This document shows, piece after piece, positions 30,760 through 41,053 of a DNA stretch of 64,000 bases; positions within the stretch are counted from its first letter, which is position 1, and the number at the start of each line of letters is the position of its first letter. The position numbers and the translations under genes were made by a program. Below the pieces are notes generated by a model. It had not been told where the DNA came from, searched no databases, and saw only the letters and a program-made list of their open reading frames with translations. The stretch lies in assembly GCF_030272615.1 (NCBI RefSeq), contig NC_081407.1, positions 102,841,897-102,905,896 of the forward strand, in the 5' to 3' direction. The DNA comes from Cryptomeria japonica. Its lineage: Eukaryota > Streptophyta > Pinopsida > Cupressales > Cupressaceae.

Positions 30760-33686
30760 TGTTGGGAAAATGGTGTCTCAACCTTCATTTACATGAGGTT
30801 ACTATTTATAGTAAGTTTTCATTTAAGAATGAAATGGTGTGAAATTCTCCCTAAAGCTTTTGGTTGGTTAAATAAGTATTTCAATAAAGTTATGTCACAA
30901 GATCATAGCTAATTTTAAAGATATTAAATTTTCCATTTTGGAGGGGTCCAATGAAAGGTTTAAATTTGATTTTGAGAACTTTAGAGGCCCCAGAACATCC
31001 TGAAAAGTGGGCATAAATGATGTATCTATATATGAGGCAATAGAGAACTTTGTAAGCTTTTTGACGCTTCAAACGGTTCGTCAATCGAACACATGCTTCA
31101 CAAGTTATGGCCTCTAGAAGTTTGTACTCTTGAAATAGGAAATATAATTTGTATCGGACACATAAATGAGTTGTAAAAGAGAGGGACACATTTTGAAGTG
31201 TTTTTTAACACATCATAGGGCATCTAGAAGGGAGATAAGGTCGTCTACACCTTATTGGGTGGTTTTAGCCCATGGTTTTGTAATACCATTTGACGGTTTC
31301 TTGTATTGTATCTCCTATATATGAGGTGTGTGAGATAAAGGTTTTGTGTAAGAGTCTTATGGCTATTGAGTTACCTCTAAATCTTTGATTAGTGGTACTC
31401 CTATGAAGAGCTTTCTCTACAAGTATATTGTAATCTGTTTTGATTGCTAAATAATATATTGGGCAACTTTTGGAGCATGGGGTTTTTCTCCTGAAAGGGT
31501 TTTCCCCATGTAAATCATTGTGTTATGGTTTAAATCAGATGAGGTGTCATCATGGTGGATCTACAAGCAAATCAGGATGTGCCATGTGGCAGAGTGCAGA
31601 AGAAGAACCCAGGTCCAGTGGCAGATGAAATGGCAAGACAGATGGTGTCTAGTGGTAGTCAAGGTGGATCTGTGGGTGAACCAAAGAGTGACACGTAGCA
31701 CGAATGGATAAAGAAAAGAGAGAGCCACTCAGGAAGGGTTAAAGGCTGAGTAGATAAGGAAGTTTAGAAGGTCAGCCAAGTCAAGTTGACGGTGGTTGCT
31801 ATACCGCAATCGGAAGAAGTGCGATGTTTATTCACCGCGATATGGCGATCAAATGGTGGGGTTTGCTAAGGAAGTAGTTCAAAGACCAAAACCCAGCAGT
31901 TAGTGAGGTCGTGCTAAGGTGGCAGTGCAGGGATTCCAGAGCCAATCAAAGGCTAACACATGGTGGACCCAGTGACAAACAAGGCGAGACCAGGTCAAAT
32001 GGCAGGTCCAGATGGTGGGTCCGGTCAAGATGAGTTAGTAGTTGAAGTGGCAGTTAGGACTTATCGAACAAACTTAGGTTGTGATGGATATCAAAAGGGA
32101 CTCATCAAAAGTAGTGGTTTCATCAACATGAAGTTTATCAAAGAAATCAAAAGCGGTCCCATCAAAAATAAAACGTATCGATGAAACTATAGAATCGATA
32201 AGACCTATGAACAACTCATCAATGACGAAGTTTGGCCAAAAGAATAATGTCGAAGGAACCAAAAAACTTACACCGATGGACCGAAGCAGCTCGAAAAGGA
32301 GAGTAAAGTATGAGAGGACTTGTCGAGATAGCTTATGATACCGGAGACACATTTCTAAAGTTATGCCGATGCTCGATGGGCAGAATGCCACAGAGGGCGG
32401 GTCCATCAGGGTATCTTAGGTCATCAAAGAGAGGTATTTTCATGTCATGTCGATACCCGATGAGGAAGTTAAGGTGGTTACAAAGAAGGAGATCTCATCA
32501 GGAGGATTTATGCCGATACAACCGAAGGTAAGTTTTTTTTTGTTTGACTTAATGAATACCTAATTTTCTTTTTCCTCATGTAGGATTTGTTTATCAAGAA
32601 GACAATGGCACTGAGGAGTATACAAGTGGAAGAAACTACGAGAATGCCTAAGATCTCAGTCCGTAATCTTAGTTGTTTATCATGTTGTAATTACATTTCT
32701 TCAGTTGCAAGTTAGGTAGTTGTTAGGAATAGATGCATCAGTTTGAAGCTTGCTTGCATCCCTTCAGTTATGTATATAACGAGATACCAAAACCGATGAT
32801 GAGGGGGGTCATAAAACAAGATACTACTGTAAGGATTGAATATCATTTTGTATTATAGAAGTATATAGGAAGAAGAAGTATCATTTTGTGCAAGCAATCT
32901 GTAATGGAGTATCTGCAAGTGCAGCTTATGTATGCAATTATTTCCTAAAGATTAATATAGAAGGTTTGTTGTTTCTTTTTCCAAATATTGTGTACACTTT
33001 TGTGTTGATGATTATCTTTGTCCTCTTGATAAATCTATTTATATATTTTCTATGATGTGAATCACATGTCATTGCATTAAGTGAAAGATTGAGTTCTTAT
33101 TGTTTGTGTAACACATACTGAACCTGCATAGTTGATGATAAATTGTCTCTTGAGTTGATAAGATATTTTGTCCACAAAGTGTCATATATATCCCTGGATA
33201 GAGGCACTGGTCTATTATTGATCTTTTAAGGTTCTGATTTGTATGCATTCAAGGTCCTTGATAGAGAAACATCCTTCCCAAATCCTATATGAACTAATCT
33301 ATGCAAATTTCATTTAAGTCCTGAAAGCAAACTCATTTTTAATATACATTCACAATCATTTATTTTCAAAGCATTCTTTTAAAGCACATAATAAAGCATA
33401 GTTGTAGAACAATAATTTGCTAGTTGTGTAAACTTGCTAAAAGGTTTAAATCCACTATAAATAACCTCTTTTGTGCTTGAGAGGAAGAGGCATACCCACC
33501 TAGGTTCAGTGGAGCCTAAAGCACAGAGGGATTTGGTCTTTGACCATCCTTGTTCATTGGCCAAGGCTGATTGGACTACTTGAGGATTTGGCAAGTCTTT
33601 TGGTTTTCCAATCTGTGGTTTTGGGAACCAACACCCTCCTCTCAAGGTTAGTGTAGGAATTTGTTCTTCTACTTAACTTCCTTACA
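30760..33686 (+). repeat. Copia-1 3' LTR, split by an insertion
   Basis: The first part, 30760 to about 31535, matches the 5' LTR up to GTTATGGTTT. The last ~57 bases (from CCCTCCTCTCAAGGTTAGTG at about 33631 to 33686) match its end. About 65 bases of LTR are missing at the junction, replaced by the 2.1 kb block described separately. Confidence 0.9.
31536..33629. other. Unassigned 2.1 kb insertion in the Copia-1 3' LTR
   Basis: Not related to the Copia LTR and not matched elsewhere in the window. The first ~1 kb is GC-richer and purine-rich on the plus strand, with short ORFs (31520-31711, 31960-32184, 32310-32531) whose products I do not recognise. The second half is AT-rich and LTR- or leader-like (TATGTATATAACGAG near 32768, a polyadenylation-like region after it). 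There are no clear terminal repeats, TG...CA ends or target duplication. The missing 65 bases of LTR suggest that insertion came with a deletion, or that a filler was captured in repair. Confidence 0.5.
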
Positions 33687-33691
33687 TAACC

Positions 33692-34060
33692 AAAGTTGAT
33701 ATTCAAAGCCAATACCTACAACAATACCCAATGTTCCTACGTACACATATTCTATAATGATTACCACTTCACAAAAGGGTAATGTTATCCATGTTAGCAA
33801 TAGAACTAATCCTATCATTCAATGTATCTATGTTCCATATTAAACCTATCTTCCTTTTATATCTTAAAACATGCATCAACGATCTCCTCCACCCACTTAC
33901 AATAATGTTCAACGTATCTACCATAATACCCCTACAAAGCCTCCATCACAATCCAAGTTTTAACAATTGAATTCACCTATTGATTCCCTCATAAACCATT
34001 TGTTATAAAATCTTTCATCCCTACAACTACAATTGGCCATCATAACCCAATCCAATCCAC
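33692..34060 (+). pseudogene. Possible gag-linker remnant, right side of Copia-1 target
   Basis: Asn/Gln/Pro-rich coding traces in shifting frames (KGNVIHVSNRTNPIIQC; PPPTYNNVQRIYHNTPTKPP; QLNSPIDSLINHLL). They continue the sequence interrupted at 20452. No catalytic domain. Assigned only by composition. Confidence 0.25.
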
Positions 34061-35887
34061 TTTCCCCTCATATTACACAAGTAACCCACTTTTTGTTTCC
34101 ATCATTCAATAAAATCCTACTTAACATTGAGATGCCTTGTTTTGAGAAGTAGATTGAAAAAAATTAACCCGTACTTCTATGTTATTTTCTCTCTTAATTT
34201 CTTCCCTCTTCTATCATTATCCTTCTCTCTCCCTTATTAGTTATTTTCTTTCTATTCTATGTATTATATGCATACTCAAGTTATATTAGGGACATTTCCT
34301 TTATAATATTTATAAGATCTAGATTATTTCCTAATAAACTATTATAGACCTAGTATTTTGGCAACTTGTTACATCTTGATATTTTAAAATTCAAAAAATT
34401 ACTCAAGAGCTTATTAGTGTATTTCTCTAAAAATTAAATAAAAAGGAAAATACTATTTTATCTATTTAATATTTTTTATTGAAAGAAACTTTATACAAAT
34501 CTCAAACAATGACAAAAAATTTATAATATGATGTCTAAAATGTAAAAAAATTAAAGTATTCAATAGATAGAACTGTTAATATTTGTAACTTATATATTTA
34601 GATGATTTTACTAATTGTAATTTAGATGTATATGATTTGACATAAATTCTATATAGAGATATTAAAGATATTGGAAATAGTATTAGAAAAGATTGCTACC
34701 AGTTTTTCACACAATGTAAAGAAAAGTGAAATAAAGAACCAAAGGAACATTTTAACTGATAAAACATGGATTATAGAGGAAGCTCAAATATGAGCTCTAA
34801 GATTACATTCCTATTCATTCAATTTATAGAATAATATAGTGAATTATTTGATCACTTGAGGATAAGTTTGGATAGATCAGGAAGATAAGGTAAGGCCAAA
34901 GTTAATGGAATCATTACTAGATGCTTTGAAAGAGACAATGGAGGGTCCTTGTTGACTACTCTATGCAAACAAAGCATAATAAATTTATATATTCTAACAT
35001 CACCCCATGAATTAATTATGCTAATTAATTGATTATTCCCACATAATCTAGATATGATGGGTCTCGACTCAAAGCCTTATTAGGTACCCTTTTACAACAC
35101 TTACATAAGTTTTAGTGTGTTTCTTCTCCTCCTCATAATCACTTTGGGTTTATATGACTTACCCCTAATTGATACAATTCTGAAATGGTTTCAAGCTCAC
35201 CACAAAATTTCACTCAAGTGGTTTTGGCTAACCATGAACTGTGGATACAAGTGGTTTCGGCTAACCACAAACTAACAAACTTCTCAAGTCTAGTTTCTAA
35301 CTAATTGAAAACTTTGAGACACTCAAATGGTTTCTAGTTTGACCATAAACTTTTCACTCAAGTGGCTTTGGCTAACCACAAACCATCATGATGGGAAAAC
35401 TAAATAATAATGGACACACTTTCTAATCATCATTGTGGGCATCTAATTCTATACCTATATTGATTATTGAGTCTATATAAAAAGTGTGCATCTACTTCTG
35501 TACCTAAGACCTGATGATCACCTCAATCAATGATGGCTGCATTTGTTGTGTGCATGAAAATCTATCATGTGAAATCAATGGTGCTAAAACAACCTACAAT
35601 CATATCGGTCATCATGTCAGCAAAACCTTAATTTGCTAGCCAACTGTTGATTCAATCAATCATACAATTTATCCTATCAACTATGCCATTTCTATCAAAT
35701 ACACAACTTCACCTAGCAAATAGGCATCAAAATTACAAAATTGTGCCTTTATCAAGCATTTATGTAAGTTAAATAAATATGTGCAGAGACCTTGATAAAA
35801 ATGCATTAGGATTTCAAATGTGCATTAGTAGAACAACTGCACAAAATCTTGCATATATGTGTCATCATGCTGCTAGATATGTGTTTT
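34061..35887. other. Non-coding AT-rich stretch left of the big Gypsy
   Basis: No ORF of interest. With 51919-52507 it formed one continuous stretch before the Gypsy element inserted. Because 52494-52508 is a polypurine tract and LTR start on the plus strand, this may be the 3' untranslated zone of an older plus-strand Gypsy element. Confidence 0.35.
35194..35388. repeat. Degenerate tandem motif CAAGTGGTTTNGGCTAACCA
   Basis: The phrase CAAGTGGTTTTGGCTAACCA, with variants, occurs near 35215, 35248 and 35354. A weaker copy, CAAATGGTTTCTAGTTTGACC, is near 35325. Spacing is irregular (33 to 77 bases). Nothing indicates function. Confidence 0.6.
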
Positions 35888-35993
35888 CACATTGTTAGCC
35901 CCCCTATAATTTTCCATTTAGAATGTCCAAGCTTGCGGGTTGCCTTATGGTGTATTTATTTCTTTCGGGTCTTTTGTACTCCTTCGTTCTGAA

Positions 35994-36412
35994 CCTAAGC
36001 CGTTGAACTCTTAAAAATAGTTCAATAGGTTCAAGGTTCAAGGTGTGTTTTAGAAAAATGTCTTCAACAACCTTTATCTCCACTAAAGCAAGCACGGTAT
36101 TGTTATGTGTTTTGAACTTTGAACCTTTTTGGTTCAAGGTTCAAAATGTCTTTTTGTGAGTTGTGGCTATGTAATGTTTCTTAACGAGTGGGTGTCAATA
36201 TATTTTAAGTTGGTTTTGAACTTGAACCTTGAACCAATTGTCTTTTCGGTTCAACGGTTCAAAGGTTCAAAGTTCTTGCTTGTTAGTCATGGTTATTGCT
36301 CGTTCCCGGTATTGTTTTGAGCCACTAATTCATTGTTGTACTTCATAGATGAACTTAAACCATTGAACTCTTTGTGAGATGGTTCAAGGTTCATAAGGTT
36401 CACTTCAAAGTT
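35994..36412. promoter_or_regulatory. Array of GGTTCA/TGAACC motifs in the 5' LTR
   Basis: I count about fourteen copies of GGTTCA on one or other strand in about 420 bases. Many are paired directly (GGTTCAAGGTTCAA) or inverted (TTGAACC with GGTTCAA, e.g. GAACCTTTTTGGTTC near 36120). The counterpart in the 3' LTR is 46965-47385. The location, a few hundred bases upstream of the LTR ORF, would suit clustered protein-binding sites or RNA hairpins. The function is inference. Confidence 0.5.
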
Positions 36413-36913
36413 GATTCTACGACTTTGTTAACATTGAAAGTGGCACAATAAGAAGGAATATTCCCAGCATCTAACAATTCAAAATTCTAAATTTGGAAAG
36501 TAATCATGAGAGCATAAACTGTTTGTGTGGAAGTGATGGACAATTAAGAAGGTGTTAGATTTTTAGTCATTTCACTGTTACTTTACATGCTTAAGTGAAT
36601 CATTATGAAGCGTGTGTGGTTTTCTTGATATTTTCCCGTTTGTTTAAAAGGAATATATGAATAAATATCCATAATTTATAAGGGTTGCAACTGCTATAAT
36701 TGAGTAAATTGGAGGTGCTGAAGGTAAATTCAGCTCTACTTTCCTGGGAAGGTTTCTAGATTCATGGTGGTAACAGGTAAGTTCAGACGATTCCCCTATG
36801 TTGTATTTCTTTAGTTCTAAGGATTTATCAGTGTAGGAAGAAACTCTTTAGCTTGTTGGAGTAGAACTCTACCCTATTTTAGAATTGCTTGATTAGAAGT
36901 ATAGATAGGTAGT

Positions 36914-39900
36914 ATGAGGCCAGTATTGCTGAAGCTTGGTTGGACTTCGTGTTTAGTGAGCATATTACCAGAGCTAGATGATACTTCCTTGGCTCACGCC
37001 AATCTAGAGGATTTCCTAGAAAGAACCAAGAACCCTCAAGTTGGTTCAATAATGGAGAAAATACTAAGAAGTGGTCTTGTTGAAGCTGCTGCATTTCCAC
37101 TTGCCGCACCATGTCCAAATTTGGTGATAGCCTGCATGAATAGGTATGATGCAGAAAATAGATACATAAGAACCAGTAATGGTGAGCTACAAGTTAGTAT
37201 CAACAAAGAAATAGTAATGGTGGTGATGGGAATCCCACACAAGGAATTATATGAGGATTGGTCTATTGGGACCTCATACACCTATTTCTTAGAGGAAAAG
37301 AGTATGTATAGGAGTGTAATTGCAAGAAACTGGCTCCTTAGAGTTCAAAATGGAGGGTCATGGCTACCAAAGATTTTGACTAGAGAGCACTTCATCTCAG
37401 AAGTGTGAGACATTATTATACTTATGAATAGGCTGAAGGGAAACTCACACTCCTTTTACTGGGAAGATTCGATGTATTTTTACATTCAGGTGTTGTTAAC
37501 GGGTGACAAATATCTTGATTGGGCCCATGTAATTACAGAGACACTCCATGAAGGTTTGAGTAACTTTGTGGGTACATCTGGTTTTTACATGTCCTCTTAT
37601 CTTTTCTACATACTATCTTGTACCAGAGATTGGCCTGGTTTGCTAAATGAACCATGGGTGGATGGCATGAAGGTGTATGATTACTACCCTTTGTTACAAC
37701 AGCAGAAATATGTAGAACAAATTTCTAGATGGAATGGTGTCTTCGTAGGAAGACTTGCTTTTGAACTTCAGTGTGATGTGAAAAAGAGGATGTCAGTTGA
37801 AGCAATGGAGTTTATAAGTATATATGGCAACTTCTTTATTCAATTTCTCAAGTTCACCTACCTTCGAGTAGATGGTTTCGAAGGTCAACCATTCAAGCTA
37901 CCTAGGTATGCCTTCGATAGCTATGTACTTATAGAGGTGAGCAAGAAACTAGCTAACATTGATAAAAGGTTGGGGGAAAAAGGCAATTCTGGAGTTGCCT
38001 TTCCTATTGAACTTAGATACTACAACTGCAAATCTGTATCTGATGCTCTAAATTCAGAATTGGAATTTAAGAGGATGAACCTGCAGCCCTATGTTGCAAG
38101 ACATAGGTTTGATAGAAGAGGTTATGCAATGGAAAATCTAAATGTAGACAACCACTTTTGTCATGAACCTCAGTTGGAAGTTTACTGGGAGAATTGTAGT
38201 GATGAATATGAGGTAAGAAGAAGACTGTGGTCAAGATTTACTCTACAACAGATAATCACCATGAAGCTTCCTATCAATATATTCAGAGTTTAGAGGGAAA
38301 TAGGGGAAGATATTTTGGATCCTGAGTTCAACAAATAAGTTCAAGGAAAGCCAATCCTTAAGATTGATTGGAATAAAAAGGAAGATGATAATATTCAAGC
38401 CAAGACTTTTAATGTTGTAAGGAGAACTGAGAAGTGGTTGAGAGATCGAAAGTTTGAGAAAGGATCACTCATATCCTCACATGAATTAAGAGTTGATTTA
38501 CATACTGTGACTTAACTTCCTATTTCTTCCACTAATGAAATTGTTGATGTTGTAGGTGGTTCAAGGCCAATTTTTGAAAAAATCCAACCTGAGAGATCTA
38601 AAAGGTCACCATCAGGTTCTACAGTGGCCCGAGTAACTTGGTCCAGGAGTAAGAAAAAGATTAAGGAGCCAGCATTGAGCCAGATTATTGTGGACCTGGA
38701 TCCTAGTGAAGAGGTAGAAGCCATAATGGATCAACAGGATTTAGGTGAGCCTGTGGTGCAGGAAATGGACATAAGTAAAGAAATGGAGAGTGAACTGGAT
38801 CCCATGAACACCCTGATTATTGTCAATTCACCAAATACTTAAACAACTCCTCCACCCAAAGAGCCTAGAAACACACAATGATGGTTGGAAGTTGGTATTG
38901 GGAAGAAACGAACTGTAGTTCCAATTACAATCCCTATAGAAGACATGGTCAACAAGTGTCTTGGAAATGTATCCAATCCAAAAATACTCAAGATGAAGAT
39001 AATGCTTGAGGTGGATGAAGCAACAGGTCATTGGATGGTTGAGATAGCCAAGCCTATTCCAGATAGAGACATAGACAAAGCTACTGAGGATGACTTAACA
39101 GTTGAAAATATTGATCTGGGGGTTGCTTCGCGAGCCATTGATGTTAAACATTTGGAGTCTTCCACGAAGAGAATAATTTCTAGAACATTGAAGGACGAGA
39201 AGGATAAAAGGGAGTTGAAGCAAGTCATCACTTAGATGGTTGAGTACATCAATGTCATTCACCATCCAAATCCTCAACATTTGTCACAGGTGGCAGTATC
39301 ATTTGATCCCAAATCTCCAGCAAATCAAAATATGTAGGACCAAGTTCAAAGAAACAAAATAGTCAATAAATGGTTGGATCTTATAATATAGCAAGGTTTA
39401 GACTATATTGTCAGTCTGGTGAAGGTCTATGAGGATGTTGTGACTGTAAGCAAGGAGTTGGAGTTAGAGGTCATGGCTTGGGAGAAAGAAAGGATCAAAT
39501 GGGTGGTAGTTCTTACACAAATGAATGACATACAAAAATATGGAGTGATGAAGTTCTTGGCCGAAAAACTAGTAGAAAGCTTGGATGATAATGTATTATA
39601 TATAATATGAAGGAACAATATGGACTGGCATAATTCAATTATTAAATAGAGCCATGAAGAATCCATTAAACTGCTCAAAGGATTGACAGATTTAATTGAT
39701 ACAATGCAAAAGGATCTCAAATGCATTGACATCCAGGTTATGAAAGATGATGCTAAGACAATTGAAGCTGCCATAGATATGAAAAAAATCTTCCAAGAAA
39801 GGATACGGTTCATTCATAAGACAAAATTCTTGACTACAGATGATTTCTCAAAAGTAGCCAGGATTGAGTCAATGCTCGCAGTCTGTTCCGATCATCTGGA

Positions 39901-40093
39901 AGCACACAAGGCAAGGGTGACACAAGTGAATATGGACAAGGAGGTGTGGAAGCAATGAATCCAACACATTGGACTCCCCTACTTTCAAGTCATCTTGAAC
40001 TTCTCGGTGGCACATTTAGAATGGCGTGGTGTGCGTAGTTCTGCGGCAAAGCAGGATAGATCAGTAACTTCCTCTGCCATGGTGGAGTCATGA
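36914..40093 (+). pseudogene. ORF inside the 5' LTR, ~1,060 codons, product unrecognised
   Basis: An ATG at 36914 opens one frame that runs to a TGA at 40091-40093 without a frameshift. It is interrupted by about a dozen stops, at 37406, 38291, 38336, 38513, 38840, 38879, 39233, 39335, 39389, 39608, about 39650 and 39956. The 3' LTR copy has a sense codon at each of these except 39389, so the source element was nearly open. The first ~450 residues look globular (GIPHKELYEDWSIGTSY, ARNWLLRVQNGGSWLPK, FYWEDSMYFYIQVLLTGDKY, STRDWPGLLNEPWVDGMKVY in the other LTR). The middle is charged and Pro/Ser-rich. The C-terminal third is helical, with coiled-coil-like charge patterns. I know no named family for it. 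Ogre elements carry an extra ORF1, but ahead of gag rather than within the LTR. Confidence 0.75.
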
Positions 40094-40934
40094 TTGATTA
40101 GGGAATGAGCTTTCAGCATCTCTGTGGCTGTTATTTTAGTTTTTCCTATTTTAGCAAATAGTTTCTTTAACCACTGGTTAAAATAAAGTTTTAATTATTA
40201 TGTAAAAACTATGAGCCTAGAGGCTATTTAAGGTAGGAAGTTAGTTTATGTTAAGGTCGAAAAACTGTGATCTTTCGAGGAACAAACATTATCTATTTTC
40301 TATGAATTTCTTTAAACTAGAATGATTGGTTTATCAATGAAATGTTATGATGTGCAGTCTTTGAATCTGTGTGTTTAAAGATTGGCGATCTTTCTTAAGA
40401 AATCTGCTAATGTAAATGATATCATTTTATTATCAGTTATTCCTATGTTTTTTTAATTCATTGTTACCATTAATTGTAAGTAAATTCATTGTGGATTGAG
40501 TCATGTTGATCCCCCTTGTCCTGTGAGGCATGAGAGAGAATCGATTAGAATCCATATTGCTATGCATTTGTGTTGCTCTGAATTTATGAAATGAACATGT
40601 GTGAAAATTAGAGTCTATGAGCTCTTATTTGATCTTCAGAATATTCTTTCTGTTTTATTTTAAAAGAATTCCTTTGTGTTGATGGATGAATGCTAAAGCC
40701 TTTCCACGTTTTCTGGTTAAAAGTGTCTTCATTTCAAATTTTTCTGCATAAAATTCATTGAAAATCATAGGAGGAGCTGCCCTCTAATGCAGAGGATGGA
40801 TTTTTTATTGATTCATCCAATTGTTGGTTTATTTGTTTCCTTTCATAAAGGGGCATACAAGAGTTATTTTATTATTCAAAGAAAATAAACATTATTATTT
40901 GAAGAAAGGGACAAATCTATTAACCAACGGGTTT

Positions 40935-40952
40935 TTGGCGACTCTGTTGGGG
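40935..40952 (+). other. Gypsy primer-binding site (tRNA-Arg type)
   Basis: TGGCGACTCTGTTGGGGA starts five bases after the LTR end. Plant Tat/Ogre elements use a tRNA-Arg primer with a complement of the form TGGCGACTCNNNTGGGGA, which this fits. Confidence 0.8.
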
Positions 40953-41053
40953 AGTCAAATTACAAGACTAGTTGCCTAGTTGCAAGACTAAACTCAAGAA
41001 GATATAGTAGGTCCCAAAGATGGGAAGGGATAGTTGATTCTATTTTTCAAGAG

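Larger units (their letters stand above)
20453..33686 (+). mobile_element. Copia-1: LTR retrotransposon (Tork-like), 13.2 kb including nested insertions
   Basis: Both LTRs, the primer-binding site, gag, protease, integrase, RT, RNase H and a polypurine tract are in the Copia order on the plus strand. The element is bounded by a perfect 5-base target duplication TAACC (20448-20452 and 33687-33691). Two insertions expand it: Copia-2 at 22379-27609 in the protease codons and an unassigned block at about 31536-33629 in the 3' LTR. Removing them leaves an element of about 5.9 kb. The gag N-terminus (VEKFNGRNFEMWKIKMEDLL) and the integrase/RT style are closest to the Tork lineage (Tnt1-like), from memory of the family. 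All domains carry stops or frameshifts, so it is not active. Confidence 0.95.
35893..40929 (+). repeat. Gypsy 5' LTR, 5,037 bases
   Basis: Contains, in order, a CCTATAATTTT phrase close to the start, an array of GGTTCA motifs (35994-36412), a TATA-like TTTATAAGGG near 36676, a strong splice-donor-like AACAG|GTAAGT at 36772-36782, the long ORF (36914-40093), and a second TATA-like CTATTTAAGG near 40225 downstream of the ORF. It ends CCAACG (an original CCAACA) at 40929. Confidence 0.95.

Noticed and set aside
32528-32583. Intron-like GTAAGT ... TTTTTCCTCATGTAG
   Set aside because: Only 56 bases, below the usual minimum for plant introns, and no coding exon on either side.
35194-35388. Spaced repeats resembling a CRISPR-like array
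   Set aside because: Copies are degenerate, spacing is irregular, and this is plant nuclear DNA.
35994-36412. tRNA-like B boxes (GGTTCAAnnCC) in the LTR
   Set aside because: No A box or cloverleaf pairing, and the motif recurs too often and in both orientations for a tRNA gene.
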